A stretch of DNA of 64,000 nt, from positions 619,450-683,449 of the forward strand of contig NZ_VKKS01000001.1 of NCBI RefSeq assembly GCF_019402645.1, written 5' to 3'. This document shows positions 27,451-36,638 of the stretch, piece after piece. Origin of the DNA: Morganella morganii. Lineage in GTDB: Bacteria; Pseudomonadota; Gammaproteobacteria; Enterobacterales; Enterobacteriaceae. How positions within the stretch are numbered: the first letter of the stretch is position 1; each line of letters opens with the position of its first letter. The notes under the pieces were generated by a model that saw only the letters and a program-made list of their open reading frames with translations, had not been told where the DNA came from and did not search any database. A program made the position numbers and the translations under genes.

Positions 27451-28213
27451 GGCGTTTATTTCGTCTGTTAAGAAAATAATGGAGCAGATGGGATATGACC
27501 AGCAGCACAATACATCCGGTAAAATAACTCAGCAATTTATGATAGGATCCTGTTGTGACCTGTATATTCAGTATGGTTCGCAATTCAGGTGTGACAATGG
27601 CTGGTTTTGTGGTAATGGCAGGAATGAGCGTCAGGCTGATATTTTTCTGATCCAGCCCCTCAATACTATTTTTAACCAGATGTATTATTTGCTCCCGGTA
27701 ACGAAATACCGGGATATCAGCGGCATATTTAATAAATACAGCAGCCCGGACTCCGTACCCGTCAGTCATTTCTGTATTCATTTGTGATTCCTGGCGGGTA
27801 AACAAAACCTGTGCGGTAATAACGCCGTCAATATCAGATAATATCCGTGCCAGCTCCTGGGAGCGGACATAATTGAGTTTGGCTGCCAGTTCCTGCGGAC
27901 CGGGGATTAGAGTATCGCCGGGAAATATATCATTCAGTGACTGAAACTGTTCCCAGGGATAACCGCGCTGTTTTAATAAATCAATAGCATAGGGAACCTG
28001 AGACTCCTCAACAAGCAGAATCACTTTTCCCTCTTTAGCTGTTTTTCTGTCAGCAATAATATGGTGTTCCAGCAAAAGAGAATACATTTCATTGGCTTCT
28101 TTCTGCTGAAGGCCGCTATACAGCTCTGTTTTACAGGCTGTCAGTAACAGCAATATAAAACAGAGCGGAATGAAGCGAAAAAAACGTACCGGGAAATATA
28201 AAAATAAGTGCAT
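27434..28213 (-). CDS. sctJ: type III secretion inner-membrane ring lipoprotein SctJ
   Basis: The 259-residue precursor has a signal with lipobox LLTAC (Cys27), two ring-building domains (residues about 30-190) with EANEMYSLLLEHHI, PGPQELAAKLNYVRSQELARIL and DIDGVITAQVLF, and a C-terminal membrane helix near residues 228-245 followed by a basic tail. It forms the inner MS-ring with SctD. Length and topology equal YscJ/PscJ. Confidence 0.95.
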   Translation of the reverse strand: MHLFLYFPVRFFRFIPLCFILLLLTACKTELYSGLQQKEANEMYSLLLEHHIIADRKTAKEGKVILLVEESQVPYAIDLLKQRGYPWEQFQSLNDIFPGDTLIPGPQELAAKLNYVRSQELARILSDIDGVITAQVLFTRQESQMNTEMTDGYGVRAAVFIKYAADIPVFRYREQIIHLVKNSIEGLDQKNISLTLIPAITTKPAIVTPELRTILNIQVTTGSYHKLLSYFTGCIVLLVISHLLHYFLNRRNKRHGSAD

Positions 28214-28214
28214 A

Positions 28215-28529
28215 TTACTGACTTTTAATGATCATATCGATATTCTGGCTGACTTTTCCGACCGTTTTTGCCAGTAATTCTTCACGAAAATGAATTTTTG
28301 CCAGGGATAACTGTGTTTGCAGTAATACATCCGGAGAGGTTATCGCATTATCATTATATAACGCAGTTATGTTGTCAGTATCCTGTTTCATTGTCCGGTA
28401 GATATCCCCGAACAATGTTTTAAGCTGCTCAGTTTCTTGTTCTGACGGCAGGTTTAACACAGAATTATTTTCCGGTGCTGCTGCCAGATCAGATAGCGGA
28501 AGAGTATGGGTGCTGAGTGCAGGTATCAT
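28215..28529 (-). CDS. sctI: type III secretion inner rod protein SctI
   Basis: The 104-residue protein ends in the helical NALLQTQLSLAKIHFREELLAKTVGKVSQNID-type region of YscI/PscI rods (here LSLAKIHFREELLAKTVGK). It forms the socket between export gate and needle. It starts inside the end of sctH and is one base from sctJ. Confidence 0.85.
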   Translation of the reverse strand: MIPALSTHTLPLSDLAAAPENNSVLNLPSEQETEQLKTLFGDIYRTMKQDTDNITALYNDNAITSPDVLLQTQLSLAKIHFREELLAKTVGKVSQNIDMIIKSQ

Positions 28530-28909
28530 TGTGGTTGCCGTAAATTATATTGATTTAAAATCAATTGATTGTTGATTTTTATCAGTTGGTTAAGTTCATC
28601 CGATATCCATTTTTTCAGCATTGTCCCGGAAAGCATATTCGGTAATTCCGGCCATAACCGTGACAAAATAAATTCCTGATGAGGGCCATATTCATCATAA
28701 TGTGACAGGATTTTTAACAGAAATTCCCGGTTTAAGTTTCCCTGATAGCTTATTTTTTCCAGGTCAGAAATAATGGGGTAAAGTAATGTGTGACATATAT
28801 CAGTGTATTCAGGGGTGTCAACGGAATATGCATCTAACCTCTGCCACAATAAATGGCGATGTTCAGTAATATCAGGCGTGTTAATGTTTCCTGCTGTATT
28901 ATTTTTCAT
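28526..28909 (-). CDS. sctH: SctH, YopR-like secreted regulator of needle assembly
   Basis: The 127-residue protein lies where yscH/yopR lies, between sctG and sctI. It shares the YopR pattern: an early LLWQR, then a helix YTDICHTLLYPIISDLEKI, LNREFLLKILSHYDEYG and FILSRLWPELP, matching the order VLWQQ, LEVLATPVREALLARFG, LRSVLQQFDSFG and AILLQVL that I recall from Yersinia YopR. YopR is an early substrate that influences needle polymerisation. Similarity is distant, so the call rests on order and pattern together. Confidence 0.6.
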   Translation of the reverse strand: MKNNTAGNINTPDITEHRHLLWQRLDAYSVDTPEYTDICHTLLYPIISDLEKISYQGNLNREFLLKILSHYDEYGPHQEFILSRLWPELPNMLSGTMLKKWISDELNQLIKINNQLILNQYNLRQPQ

Positions 28910-29262
28910 AAAAACAAATCCTCTTCAAATTGTTCAGCAAAAGATTTTAATTCATTGTTCCCGGTGGATTTTAATGTTTTTATTGTTTTTTTCAGGTTAT
29001 GGTGAAGTCCGAGATGGTATTCACTTAATGCTTTAAATGGTAAAAGTAATATATTACTTTCATCTGAAAGGATATTAATTATATCGGCGTATTTTTTGCA
29101 GGCGTGCCAGGAAGTGACCATAATTAACTTTCCGCTCTCATGATATTTTTCTTCCTGCGTTAAAAGCCATGCTGCGATATCTTCAGCTTCGTTATATTTT
29201 TCTGCTAAAATTCCGGCAAGTGCTATTTCAGCCAAAAGCCGTTCCTCTGAAGGGGTTATCAT
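28906..29262 (-). CDS. sctG: type III secretion needle chaperone SctG (YscG-like TPR)
   Basis: The 118-residue helical protein has TPR-like repeats (LAEIALAGILAEKYNEAEDIAAWLL and LPFKALSEYHLGLHHNLKKTI). With SctE it keeps the needle subunit SctF soluble. It overlaps sctF and sctH by four bases each, the expected F-G-H order. Confidence 0.8.
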   Translation of the reverse strand: MITPSEERLLAEIALAGILAEKYNEAEDIAAWLLTQEEKYHESGKLIMVTSWHACKKYADIINILSDESNILLLPFKALSEYHLGLHHNLKKTIKTLKSTGNNELKSFAEQFEEDLFL

Positions 29263-29513
29263 ATTTTTTGTAATATATTTTGCATGATATCCTTCATGGA
29301 TTTCACTAAAGAAGAGGCTGTATTAAAAACAATACTCCATTTTGTTGTCCGGTATTGAAGTTCTTGTAATAATGCAGGACTATCCGGATTGTCGTTTAAA
29401 TTTTTGATGGCATCTTTCAGCTCTTTTTCATTAGCCAGTGCCTGATCTTTCAGACTGTTAAGTATATCATCCAGTATACTTCCTTTGTTGTTACTATCAA
29501 AAATAATAGGCAT
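29259..29513 (-). CDS. sctF: type III secretion needle subunit SctF
   Basis: The 84-residue protein has the two-helix needle pattern with the central PxxP-type turn, here NPDSPALLQELQYRTTKWSI, and C-terminal MKDIMQNILQKI. The length equals YscF/PscF. It is preceded by the small chaperone gene and followed by sctG. Confidence 0.92.
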   Translation of the reverse strand: MPIIFDSNNKGSILDDILNSLKDQALANEKELKDAIKNLNDNPDSPALLQELQYRTTKWSIVFNTASSLVKSMKDIMQNILQKI

Positions 29514-29522
29514 GAGTTTCCT

Positions 29523-29714
29523 CTAACATAATGTTTCTAAGATTATTTTCGCTGCATTCAGTGCTCCGGACTTCATCCTGAGTCGTGCAAAATCATCTTT
29601 GCTGTTTGATTTTGACATGCGAAGTCTGTTTTTTTGTTCTGATTTATGCAGTCGTGCCAAAATATGAGTGTGATTTTTTATCAGGTAATCAAATGAGTCA
29701 CTATTTTTTGTCAT
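29523..29714 (-). CDS. type III secretion needle co-chaperone (YscE/PscE-like, SctE-chaperone)
   Basis: The true start is inside the longer frame: ATG complement 29712-29714 overlaps the sctD stop by 14 bases and gives 63 residues, the size of YscE/PscE. The sequence is a helical hairpin (SFDYLIKNHTHILARLHKSEQK and LRMKSGALNAAKIILETL). In the Ysc system YscE and YscG form a ternary complex with the needle subunit; here the order D-E-F-G is kept. In unified nomenclature the letter E is used for the translocator, so no symbol is given. Confidence 0.72.
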   Translation of the reverse strand: MTKNSDSFDYLIKNHTHILARLHKSEQKNRLRMSKSNSKDDFARLRMKSGALNAAKIILETLC

Positions 29715-30888
29715 CAGTATATGTAATGGTGTAATATTTATTTTTATACAATAACACCATCTTTTCCTTATCGATGGAAATAATCTGAGTATCTTTATCA
29801 GGTGCAGATCCGGCCCGGTATTTTTCTCCTTTATCAGTAACAATATAGGGAGTTCTTCCTAGTGATACTGCATTTATCCTGATTGCTGGTTTATTATCAG
29901 GTTGTACAATAATATTAAGCTGATAGCTGAATTTAAATTTATTATTAAATTTATCAACCAGTACTGATAGCTTTCTCCTTAATCTTTCATCTGCTTTCCG
30001 GTTTAAAGTAAATGTTATTGTACTTTCTGAGAATGTATAACTGACGATATCATTTTTTACGAAAAGCGTATTTATCTGTAAATCTATATTTTTTATATAA
30101 TCGTCAGATATTGTTGATTGGTCACTGATCAATGTTTTTGATGATATAAGCATTTTAGGAATACGGTCAGCCAGAGGTATATCCCGCTGATGTGGTGCCC
30201 GGATACCCTGAATATCAATATATCCGCAGGATGCACTTAACACGGCTGTCAGATGATTATTGGGCAGAGATGTGAACCATATATTTAATTTTTCCAGTTC
30301 GGTGTCTGGTGTTATAACATTTAACTGGTAAGCGATATCCTGCTGCTTTAAATAGCTGATTAGATTATTTTTTGTCTCTGTGCTCACGAAACCCCTGATA
30401 ATCCACTGTGTATTTTTTATTTCCCGTGACAGGCAACGGTAGGGTTCTCCGGATAAAATTTCTCCGGCAGACGGTGCCGGGAGCTGAATACGTGCAACAA
30501 TAAACCAGATTACCGGTATAACCAGAATAACAACAGCAAAGATAAAAATAATTTTTCGCAGGGAAAGGCGTATTGTTGTTCTGTATTTTACACTCAGTTC
30601 TGTTCCGGCACATTTAAAGGGTTTGCCATATGCGATATAGTTTCCCGGCAGAATAGCATGAGTCCCCTGCTTTAATGGATCACTACTGTTATTTTCACAA
30701 AGCCGGAAACCTTTTTTTTCAGCAGAAAACCGGCAGTGGACAGGGAGTATTCCGGGATCCAGCAATGTTATATCTGTATTAAATGCATCAGATCCCAGAG
30801 TAACGGAGATATTTTCTGATGATGACGGTGTTATATTGATTTCTGCACCACGATGCAGGCCGGATAGAACGGACAGAGTAAAATTCAT
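29701..30888 (-). CDS. sctD: type III secretion outer ring of inner membrane SctD
   Basis: The 395-residue protein has a cytoplasmic FHA-like domain (about residues 1-105), one membrane helix at about 112-131 (KIIFIFAVVILVIPVIWFIV), and periplasmic ring domains. This is the YscD/PscD topology. It binds SctK on the cytoplasmic side and SctC outside. It lies 35 bases after sctC. Confidence 0.92.
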   Translation of the reverse strand: MNFTLSVLSGLHRGAEINITPSSSENISVTLGSDAFNTDITLLDPGILPVHCRFSAEKKGFRLCENNSSDPLKQGTHAILPGNYIAYGKPFKCAGTELSVKYRTTIRLSLRKIIFIFAVVILVIPVIWFIVARIQLPAPSAGEILSGEPYRCLSREIKNTQWIIRGFVSTETKNNLISYLKQQDIAYQLNVITPDTELEKLNIWFTSLPNNHLTAVLSASCGYIDIQGIRAPHQRDIPLADRIPKMLISSKTLISDQSTISDDYIKNIDLQINTLFVKNDIVSYTFSESTITFTLNRKADERLRRKLSVLVDKFNNKFKFSYQLNIIVQPDNKPAIRINAVSLGRTPYIVTDKGEKYRAGSAPDKDTQIISIDKEKMVLLYKNKYYTITYTDDKK

Positions 30889-30923
30889 AATACATAAATT
30901 ATCAGTGGCTGTAAAAACAGTGT

Positions 30924-32450
30924 TTATGATACGAGCGCAGGTTTTCCGTAATCGATAATTTGGGGTTTGATGATAAACAGCCGGATAGAGCGCCGTTCCC
31001 GGGTGGCTTCACTGCGGAATAAGGCACCAATCCAGGGAATATTACCGAGCAGCGGAATCCGCGATTCTGTTTTTAACTCTTCATCCCGGTAAATCCCGCC
31101 TATCAGAAGAGACTGGCCAAATTCAACCCGTGCTATCGTGTCGATAACTGTCCGGTTAATTGTCGGGATCGTATCTTTATCATTATTTCCTGCTTTTTGA
31201 TTTCCGTCTTCAATATGCAGCGTCATATCCAAAAGTGTATTATTTTTTTCCCTGATAATACGTGGTGTTAATTGCAGAAGTGTACCGTATGTGATTCCTT
31301 TTAATTCAGCAACCCGTTCACCATTTATTTTGACATAATAGGTTTCATTATGATCGATCAGGGCGGGGCTGTTTTCGAGTGTCAGGATCGTCGGGCGTGA
31401 TACCATCCGGGCATAACCTTCAGTTTGAAGAAGATGGATATTCGCCAGTAACTGATTCAGTCCTGTTTGGTTGAGTAATGTTCCTGCTGCTGTGCCTTGT
31501 GATGATAATGTGGATAAGATACTGATTTTTGTACTACCGGTGCTCAGTGTACCGCCCCAGTCAATACCCAGAGAACCGGCACTTTGGGTATCTACATCAA
31601 TAATATATAGTGCAATCTCTATTCGTGATGTCGGAATATCCAGCTTTGTGATTAAATCTTTATATAATACTATTTTTTCCGGAGTATCCCGTAAAATAAT
31701 GGCATTGAGAGTCGGATCAGCATTAATGACCCCCTGATATGAGCTGGTGCCTTTCGGTGATTTATAACCGGGTAAATGAACAGGTCCGGAAAGAATACGG
31801 GATAAAATAGTCGCAATACCCGGTGCCGTTATCTGGCTGTCCCGGTATTTGATAATCCGGTCGACAGCGGAACTGTATTTTAACGGGATAATTTCAATAG
31901 TTTGCTCAGGGGAACGGCGCTGTTCTTTTAATTCATTTTCACCGGCATCAATCACCTGACGGGCAAGTTTAAGGTATGCCGGCGGGCCGGATAGTTGCAG
32001 ATGCTGCAAGCCTCTGACATCAATTCTCCAGCGTTTATCTGCGATACCGGTATTTTGTAAAAGTGATGCGGCTTCTCCCGCAGTGAGAAATGTTAACCTG
32101 ATGTCCTGTTTCTGGTTGCTGTTTTTTTTGCTGACATATAATGTATTATTATAAAAATAGGTTTCCAGGCGATAGAGAGCAGCCAATTTTTCCAAAAATT
32201 CTGTTGCTGTATCAGCGTTAATACGTTCATTGACAAAACTGTGTATATCCGGACTGATCTCAGCCTCAATATCATGATTAGCTGCAAAGTTGATGAGTAC
32301 CTCAGATAATGGTGTATTGTTGGCAATGAAACTGTAAGGTTCATCTGACAGAAATGATTCAGCCGGGCAGGGAGAGAAAAACAGGGATATTGCTACCCCT
32401 GTCAGGTAACGTTTTATCTGGTTCTTATCAGTACCATGATAATATGTCAT
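30924..32450 (-). CDS. sctC: type III secretion outer-membrane secretin SctC
   Basis: The start chosen is ATG complement 32448-32450 (509 residues), the last start before the signal peptide RYLTGVAISLFFSPCPA; the frame extends 28 codons further. N0/N1 domains (residues about 35-190) precede the secretin domain with LGIDWGG, MVSRPTILTLENSPA and the C-terminal LLIGGIYRDEE and IPLLGNIPWIGALFR. It is shorter than YscC (607) because the N3 and C-terminal parts are compact. Its start overlaps the upstream ExsD-like gene by 23 bases. No YscB-type chaperone gene is present between them. Confidence 0.93.
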   Translation of the reverse strand: MTYYHGTDKNQIKRYLTGVAISLFFSPCPAESFLSDEPYSFIANNTPLSEVLINFAANHDIEAEISPDIHSFVNERINADTATEFLEKLAALYRLETYFYNNTLYVSKKNSNQKQDIRLTFLTAGEAASLLQNTGIADKRWRIDVRGLQHLQLSGPPAYLKLARQVIDAGENELKEQRRSPEQTIEIIPLKYSSAVDRIIKYRDSQITAPGIATILSRILSGPVHLPGYKSPKGTSSYQGVINADPTLNAIILRDTPEKIVLYKDLITKLDIPTSRIEIALYIIDVDTQSAGSLGIDWGGTLSTGSTKISILSTLSSQGTAAGTLLNQTGLNQLLANIHLLQTEGYARMVSRPTILTLENSPALIDHNETYYVKINGERVAELKGITYGTLLQLTPRIIREKNNTLLDMTLHIEDGNQKAGNNDKDTIPTINRTVIDTIARVEFGQSLLIGGIYRDEELKTESRIPLLGNIPWIGALFRSEATRERRSIRLFIIKPQIIDYGKPALVS

Positions 32451-33162
32451 TATGAAAGCAAATATTTTTTTGACACAGCCATTTATATAATGATTCATTG
32501 TTGTTGTTTTCTTTGAGTAATGAAATTGAATCAATAAATATCTGCAGTTCTTCAGGGTAATGAGTATGTTTCAGTGTATTATTGTGATATATCGTTGCAC
32601 GAAATGCATCATACATATCGCGTAAGGTAAACAATACAGACTGTTGCAGTACATTAATATTATTTTTCAGTTGGGCAGTGATTAATTTGCATTCTGAAAG
32701 TTTATTTTCTGTTTCCGCAAGTATCTTCTCTTCTGCCAGCTCTGCATTATTTTTGTACAGCGAAACTAATGCAGATAGCTGGTTTTTCCTGATAGAATAT
32801 TTATTGTATTTATGTTTTAGGTTATTTAATTCACCATGGTTTTCATTATACCAGTACTCATAAGTTTCTGTAATAATCCAGTCTATCCAATGACGGGATT
32901 CAGACAGCCGTATAGTATCAGTCAAAAATAAGTCCCAGTTATCAGGATGGTGTTCTATTGCTTCCCTTATCATCACAAAATCATTATAACTGAAAGATAT
33001 TTTCCATTTTTTTCTGCGTTTAAACCACGGTGTTATCTTCAGTTTGTCAATGTTTTTTCTGGAAAAGAATTTTGATAATAAATGGTGTTCATTATATACC
33101 TCATGGAAACAATCCATATTATCATCCGGCATATACATACTGTATTTTATTTTGTTAAGCAT
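32428..33162 (-). CDS. exsD: ExsD-like anti-activator of type III secretion
   Basis: The 244-residue protein sits between the ExsA-type regulator and sctC, where exsD lies in Pseudomonas. Segments match ExsD in order as I recall it: PDNWDLFLTDTIRL ... HWIDWIITETYEYWY against GWCSELGDRVNL ... MIDWVLLPVYGWW, then a coiled-coil region (residues about 110-175), and the C-terminal SLYKWLCQKNICF against AVQAWLHERNLCQ. ExsD binds ExsA and blocks DNA binding until ExsC titrates it away. The gene is AT-rich and lysine/asparagine-rich like other genes of this locus. The match is by eye and low in identity, so the family call needs a profile search. Confidence 0.62.
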   Translation of the reverse strand: MLNKIKYSMYMPDDNMDCFHEVYNEHHLLSKFFSRKNIDKLKITPWFKRRKKWKISFSYNDFVMIREAIEHHPDNWDLFLTDTIRLSESRHWIDWIITETYEYWYNENHGELNNLKHKYNKYSIRKNQLSALVSLYKNNAELAEEKILAETENKLSECKLITAQLKNNINVLQQSVLFTLRDMYDAFRATIYHNNTLKHTHYPEELQIFIDSISLLKENNNNESLYKWLCQKNICFHNDILSWY

Positions 33163-33261
33163 AATTTCCTCTGGTCAAACATAAAATGAAGCAAAAGGAA
33201 AGCCTAACAGAACTCATTGTATTTTAGTGTGGTTTTTATTTTGATTTTTTATCATTATTCG

Positions 33262-34092
33262 TCAGATAACGTGATTCGATCTGGCCTTGCTGGGCGTAAA
33301 GCCAAAACGCTTCCGGTAACTTTGTGTAAAATAGGATTGACTGGAAAAACCGGCTTCCATTGATATATCCACAATACTCATTTGTGTATTCAATAATAAC
33401 TGGTGAGAAAATAATAATCTCCGCTCACTTATCCAGGCCCGCGGAGACGTGCCGTAAACAGAACCGAACAACTCTTTAAATGTTGTCAGGCCCATACCAA
33501 ATTCTTTTGAAAATGTATTCAATTTCCAGTCTTTAAGATAGTGCTTTTCCATAAAAGCATGTAAACGTTCAACCTGGCGATTACTTAACTGACGCAATAC
33601 AGACATCAGGTTTATGCCTTGTTCACTGAGAGCAATAATCAGCAGTAATTCTTCCAGCTTCAGTTTCATAAGCGGAAAAGGTGTATTATTCTGACAGGCA
33701 TTATCCAGGCCGGCAATACTGTTTTCCATAAGATCTGAGTGCGGAAAAAATATAATCCCGGATGTCGGATCCGTAACCCGGTGAAGATGACTCAGGGTAT
33801 CAGAAAAGCGATGAAGGAAATCACGTAAAAAATCATTGCTGAGAGGTACCCACAATAACCGGCAGTGCTCCGATATCTGCTGATAAGCATAGCTTCCCCG
33901 GTTTGAGAAAATAATTTCATTATTATTCATCGTAAAAAAGTTGGTGCAATCCTGCCATTTCATTGTTCCGGAAATAAGAATGTATAGCCCTCTTTCCTGT
34001 TGTTCAATAATGTTGAAATCAGATTTTTCAATGGCAACTGTTTGTACGATAATTTTTTCGTTGTCTGGCAGATTAAGTGAATTCATGGGCAT
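33262..34092 (-). CDS. exsA: ExsA/LcrF-type AraC-family activator of the T3SS
   Basis: The 276-residue protein has an N-terminal cupin-like domain (about residues 1-165) and a C-terminal AraC domain with two helix-turn-helix units: LNTFSKEFGMGLTTFKELFGSVYGTSPRAW and IVDISMEAGFSSQSYFTQSYRKRFGFTPS. Both helices match the ExsA/VirF/LcrF group. An alternative ATG two codons in (34086) has the better spaced GAG. It is monocistronic between sctU and the exsD-sctC operon. It is the obvious activator of the locus. Confidence 0.88.
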   Translation of the reverse strand: MPMNSLNLPDNEKIIVQTVAIEKSDFNIIEQQERGLYILISGTMKWQDCTNFFTMNNNEIIFSNRGSYAYQQISEHCRLLWVPLSNDFLRDFLHRFSDTLSHLHRVTDPTSGIIFFPHSDLMENSIAGLDNACQNNTPFPLMKLKLEELLLIIALSEQGINLMSVLRQLSNRQVERLHAFMEKHYLKDWKLNTFSKEFGMGLTTFKELFGSVYGTSPRAWISERRLLFSHQLLLNTQMSIVDISMEAGFSSQSYFTQSYRKRFGFTPSKARSNHVI

Positions 34093-34502
34093 CTCTGAGT
34101 GACGAATGCTGTGTAATTAAAATAGAAAGAACAGTGAAATACATTCAATGTATATAATTATATAGCCTGTTGTGATATTTTCTACTTCTAATGGTGAATT
34201 CCCAGGATTAATGGCTTTATTTATGTGTTTAGTTAGTTCTTTATTCACAATATGAATAAAATAACTCATAATTAGATGGTTAATTAATCACTAATGAAAC
34301 GAAAGCGTTAAAAAAAATAAATAAAAACGTTAACACAGATGATGAATTTAAACATATTAACTTTATGACGTTACTTTATTTAACAAGTATCAGCAGCAAG
34401 CTGCGTAGCTAACTTATTAATAAGATTGGAGTCTTATTTTTAAGGGGGTATCAGGATTTTATGTATAAGTGATTTTATTAAATGTTGCGGTACTGTTTGT
34501 AT
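34093..34502. other. 410-base AT-rich region between exsA and sctU
   Basis: No gene is seen. It must contain the exsA promoter and the end of the sctN-U transcript. A short AT-rich hairpin with stem AATAAGA / TCTTATT lies near 34419-34439. No convincing ExsA site was found by eye. Confidence 0.5.
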
Positions 34503-35588
34503 TTATCGTGAATTGTTTATATTAACGTCTTTTATTTCCCCGGTATTTTGGTCGCTTTTTTCCAGCCAGTACAGAATTTCTGCAATTATCTCCAGCGTGG
34601 CCGGCGGAACAGCTTTGCCAGTCTGACCGAAACGGTAGAGATAGCGGGCCAGATCTTTTTTCTCAATAAGCGGAATACCTTCCTGATTCGCTATCAGTCG
34701 GATACGGAGAGCAAGATCATTTTGTTCTTTGAACGTAATAACCGGTAATGGTGTTCTTTCTTCACTGTAATCAATACCCACGGCATAGTGAGTCGGGTTA
34801 ACAACAATACAACGTGATTTTTTAACCGCACTTCGCATATCCTGTTGCTGCATCTCTTTATGAAACTGTTTTCGCTTACTTTTTATTTCACTGTTTCCTT
34901 CTGATTCTTTGTATTCATTTTTGATTTCTTCTTTGGACATCATCATTTTTTTTTGATAACCGTACCGGGATATAACAATATCAGTCAGGACCACAACGGA
35001 AATACCGGAAAAAAACAGATACAGCAGAAGCTGCCCGATATAGCGTGCGACAACCAGATTTTCCTGGATACTGACCGTCACCAGCCGTATAAATGACGGG
35101 TAATGCTGACGAAGCAGCCAGAAAAGTAACAGCGATAATAAGCCTGCTTTGATGACAGATTTGATAAATTCCCAAAGATTATTAACTGAAAAAATTTTTT
35201 TCAGTCCTTTATGAGGTGAAAGGTTGGCGATATCAAATTTTAGTGCGGATATATTCACCAGAAAGCCGGACTGAAGAATGTGGCTGATAATAATTCCGGT
35301 AATAAAAATGCCTGATATTGACAGAAAAGGAGGTAATAACTCTTTTTTAATTAGTATGTTAACGTCTGAAAGCATCAGCAGTAATGGTCGTGTGACTGCA
35401 TGTTCAAGTGTATATTGTAAGAGTGAATAAAAAGCGGTGTATAGCTGCGGAATAAGCATGATAAGACCGGTTACCTGACACAACGAAATCAGAAAAAGTA
35501 ATAATTCACGGCTTTTGAATACAATCCCTTTTCTGCGGTTATCTCTGCGTTTTTTGGCAGTAGGTTGCTCTGTTTTTTCTCCGCTCAT
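34503..35588 (-). CDS. sctU: type III secretion export gate switch protein SctU
   Basis: The 361-residue protein has four membrane helices in residues about 28-205 and a cytoplasmic domain with the autocleavage motif N264-P265-T266-H267. Cleavage between N and P allows the switch from early to late substrates with SctP. It starts MSGEKTEQPTAKKRRDNRRKG as in YscU/PscU. It ends the sctN-U operon. Confidence 0.96.
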   Translation of the reverse strand: MSGEKTEQPTAKKRRDNRRKGIVFKSRELLLFLISLCQVTGLIMLIPQLYTAFYSLLQYTLEHAVTRPLLLMLSDVNILIKKELLPPFLSISGIFITGIIISHILQSGFLVNISALKFDIANLSPHKGLKKIFSVNNLWEFIKSVIKAGLLSLLLFWLLRQHYPSFIRLVTVSIQENLVVARYIGQLLLYLFFSGISVVVLTDIVISRYGYQKKMMMSKEEIKNEYKESEGNSEIKSKRKQFHKEMQQQDMRSAVKKSRCIVVNPTHYAVGIDYSEERTPLPVITFKEQNDLALRIRLIANQEGIPLIEKKDLARYLYRFGQTGKAVPPATLEIIAEILYWLEKSDQNTGEIKDVNINNSR

Positions 35589-35601
35589 TGGTTTCCTGTT
35601 G

Positions 35602-36387
35602 TCAGAAGAGTGGCATATTTAAATTTATGATGAGCGTGAATGTCTTTGTTATCAGTGCAGAGAGAGGTTCATTAATCAGCATGATATAACCCGCAGCGAT
35701 AAAGAGGGAAACAACAGATTTCACCGGCATGGCTATCACAAAAACATTTAAGGCAGGAACGAATTTATTGATAAACGCGAGTGCAATTTCGGTCAGATAC
35801 ATCGGTATGATAAGAGGTAAAGCAAGGTTAACAACGGCATGGCAGTACAGTGACAGTAATTCTGAAAATAACGGGAACAGGGCCGCCGGAAACAGAATGT
35901 GTGATCCGGTGACCGGATACCAGACCAATCCCCGGAAAAAGAGAGTCATTAACTGAAAAAATAACCCGGATGTCAGATAGTACAGGATCAGGAATTGTGT
36001 GAAAAAAATAGCCGTCAGGGATACCTGTTGTCCGGAAAGCGGGTTGAGTATACTGCCTGTGGTTGCCCCCCGCTGCTGATCAATAAATTGTCCGGCGGCT
36101 TCTGTAGCCCAAAATGGTACAACAGCAATCAGACCGAAGAGCAGCCCGGTAAAAAATTCGGTGAGAATTATAATGAAAAAAAACAGGGGACTGATTTCAG
36201 GTAATACCGGGGGCAGGCTCTGACGGACAAATAACCCGAGAGATAATACGATAGCGTTATTGATTAAACGATGGCCGAACAGTGATTTATTTACTATGGG
36301 GAGCAGTAAAAAAAAACCATATAATCTTGGCAGAGACAGAAAAAATGAGATCAAAAAAGGATAAATCAGTTCGGTTAATACCATCAC
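35602..36387 (-). CDS. sctT: type III secretion export gate protein SctT
   Basis: This is a 261-residue polytopic membrane protein of the FliR/YscT family, with several hydrophobic helices and the conserved FIDQQRGATTGSILNPLSGQ loop. With SctR and SctS it forms the export pore. It overlaps sctS by four bases. Confidence 0.94.
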   Translation of the reverse strand: MMVLTELIYPFLISFFLSLPRLYGFFLLLPIVNKSLFGHRLINNAIVLSLGLFVRQSLPPVLPEISPLFFFIIILTEFFTGLLFGLIAVVPFWATEAAGQFIDQQRGATTGSILNPLSGQQVSLTAIFFTQFLILYYLTSGLFFQLMTLFFRGLVWYPVTGSHILFPAALFPLFSELLSLYCHAVVNLALPLIIPMYLTEIALAFINKFVPALNVFVIAMPVKSVVSLFIAAGYIMLINEPLSALITKTFTLIINLNMPLF

Positions 36388-36638
36388 AGTAATTCAAATA
36401 TCTGATTAATGAACAGCAGCAATTGCTGTCCGGACCAGTTCAGAGTCATAAACAGCGTTATCACCACAGCAGCCAGTTTGCATAAAAAGCCTAATGTCTG
36501 CTCCTGAATCTGGGTAATCGCCTGAATAATAGCGACCAGAACCCCGGTAATGGTTGCCGCGAGAATAGCCGGTAATGACAGAATAAAAACAAGCCAGAGC
36601 ATTCTGCCCGCATAAAAAAGCAGGTACTGATCCATCAT
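36384..36638 (-). CDS. sctS: type III secretion export gate protein SctS
   Basis: The 84-residue protein has two hydrophobic hairpin helices and the FliQ/YscS motif ATITGVLVAIIQAITQIQEQTLGF. Its first base is shared with the last base of the sctR stop. Confidence 0.95.
   Translation of the reverse strand: MMDQYLLFYAGRMLWLVFILSLPAILAATITGVLVAIIQAITQIQEQTLGFLCKLAAVVITLFMTLNWSGQQLLLFINQIFELL

Noticed and set aside
33163..33261. ExsA box in front of the exsD-sctC operon
   Set aside because: A-rich blocks and TGnnA-like bases are present, but the spacing and the GnC core do not fit at any register tried.
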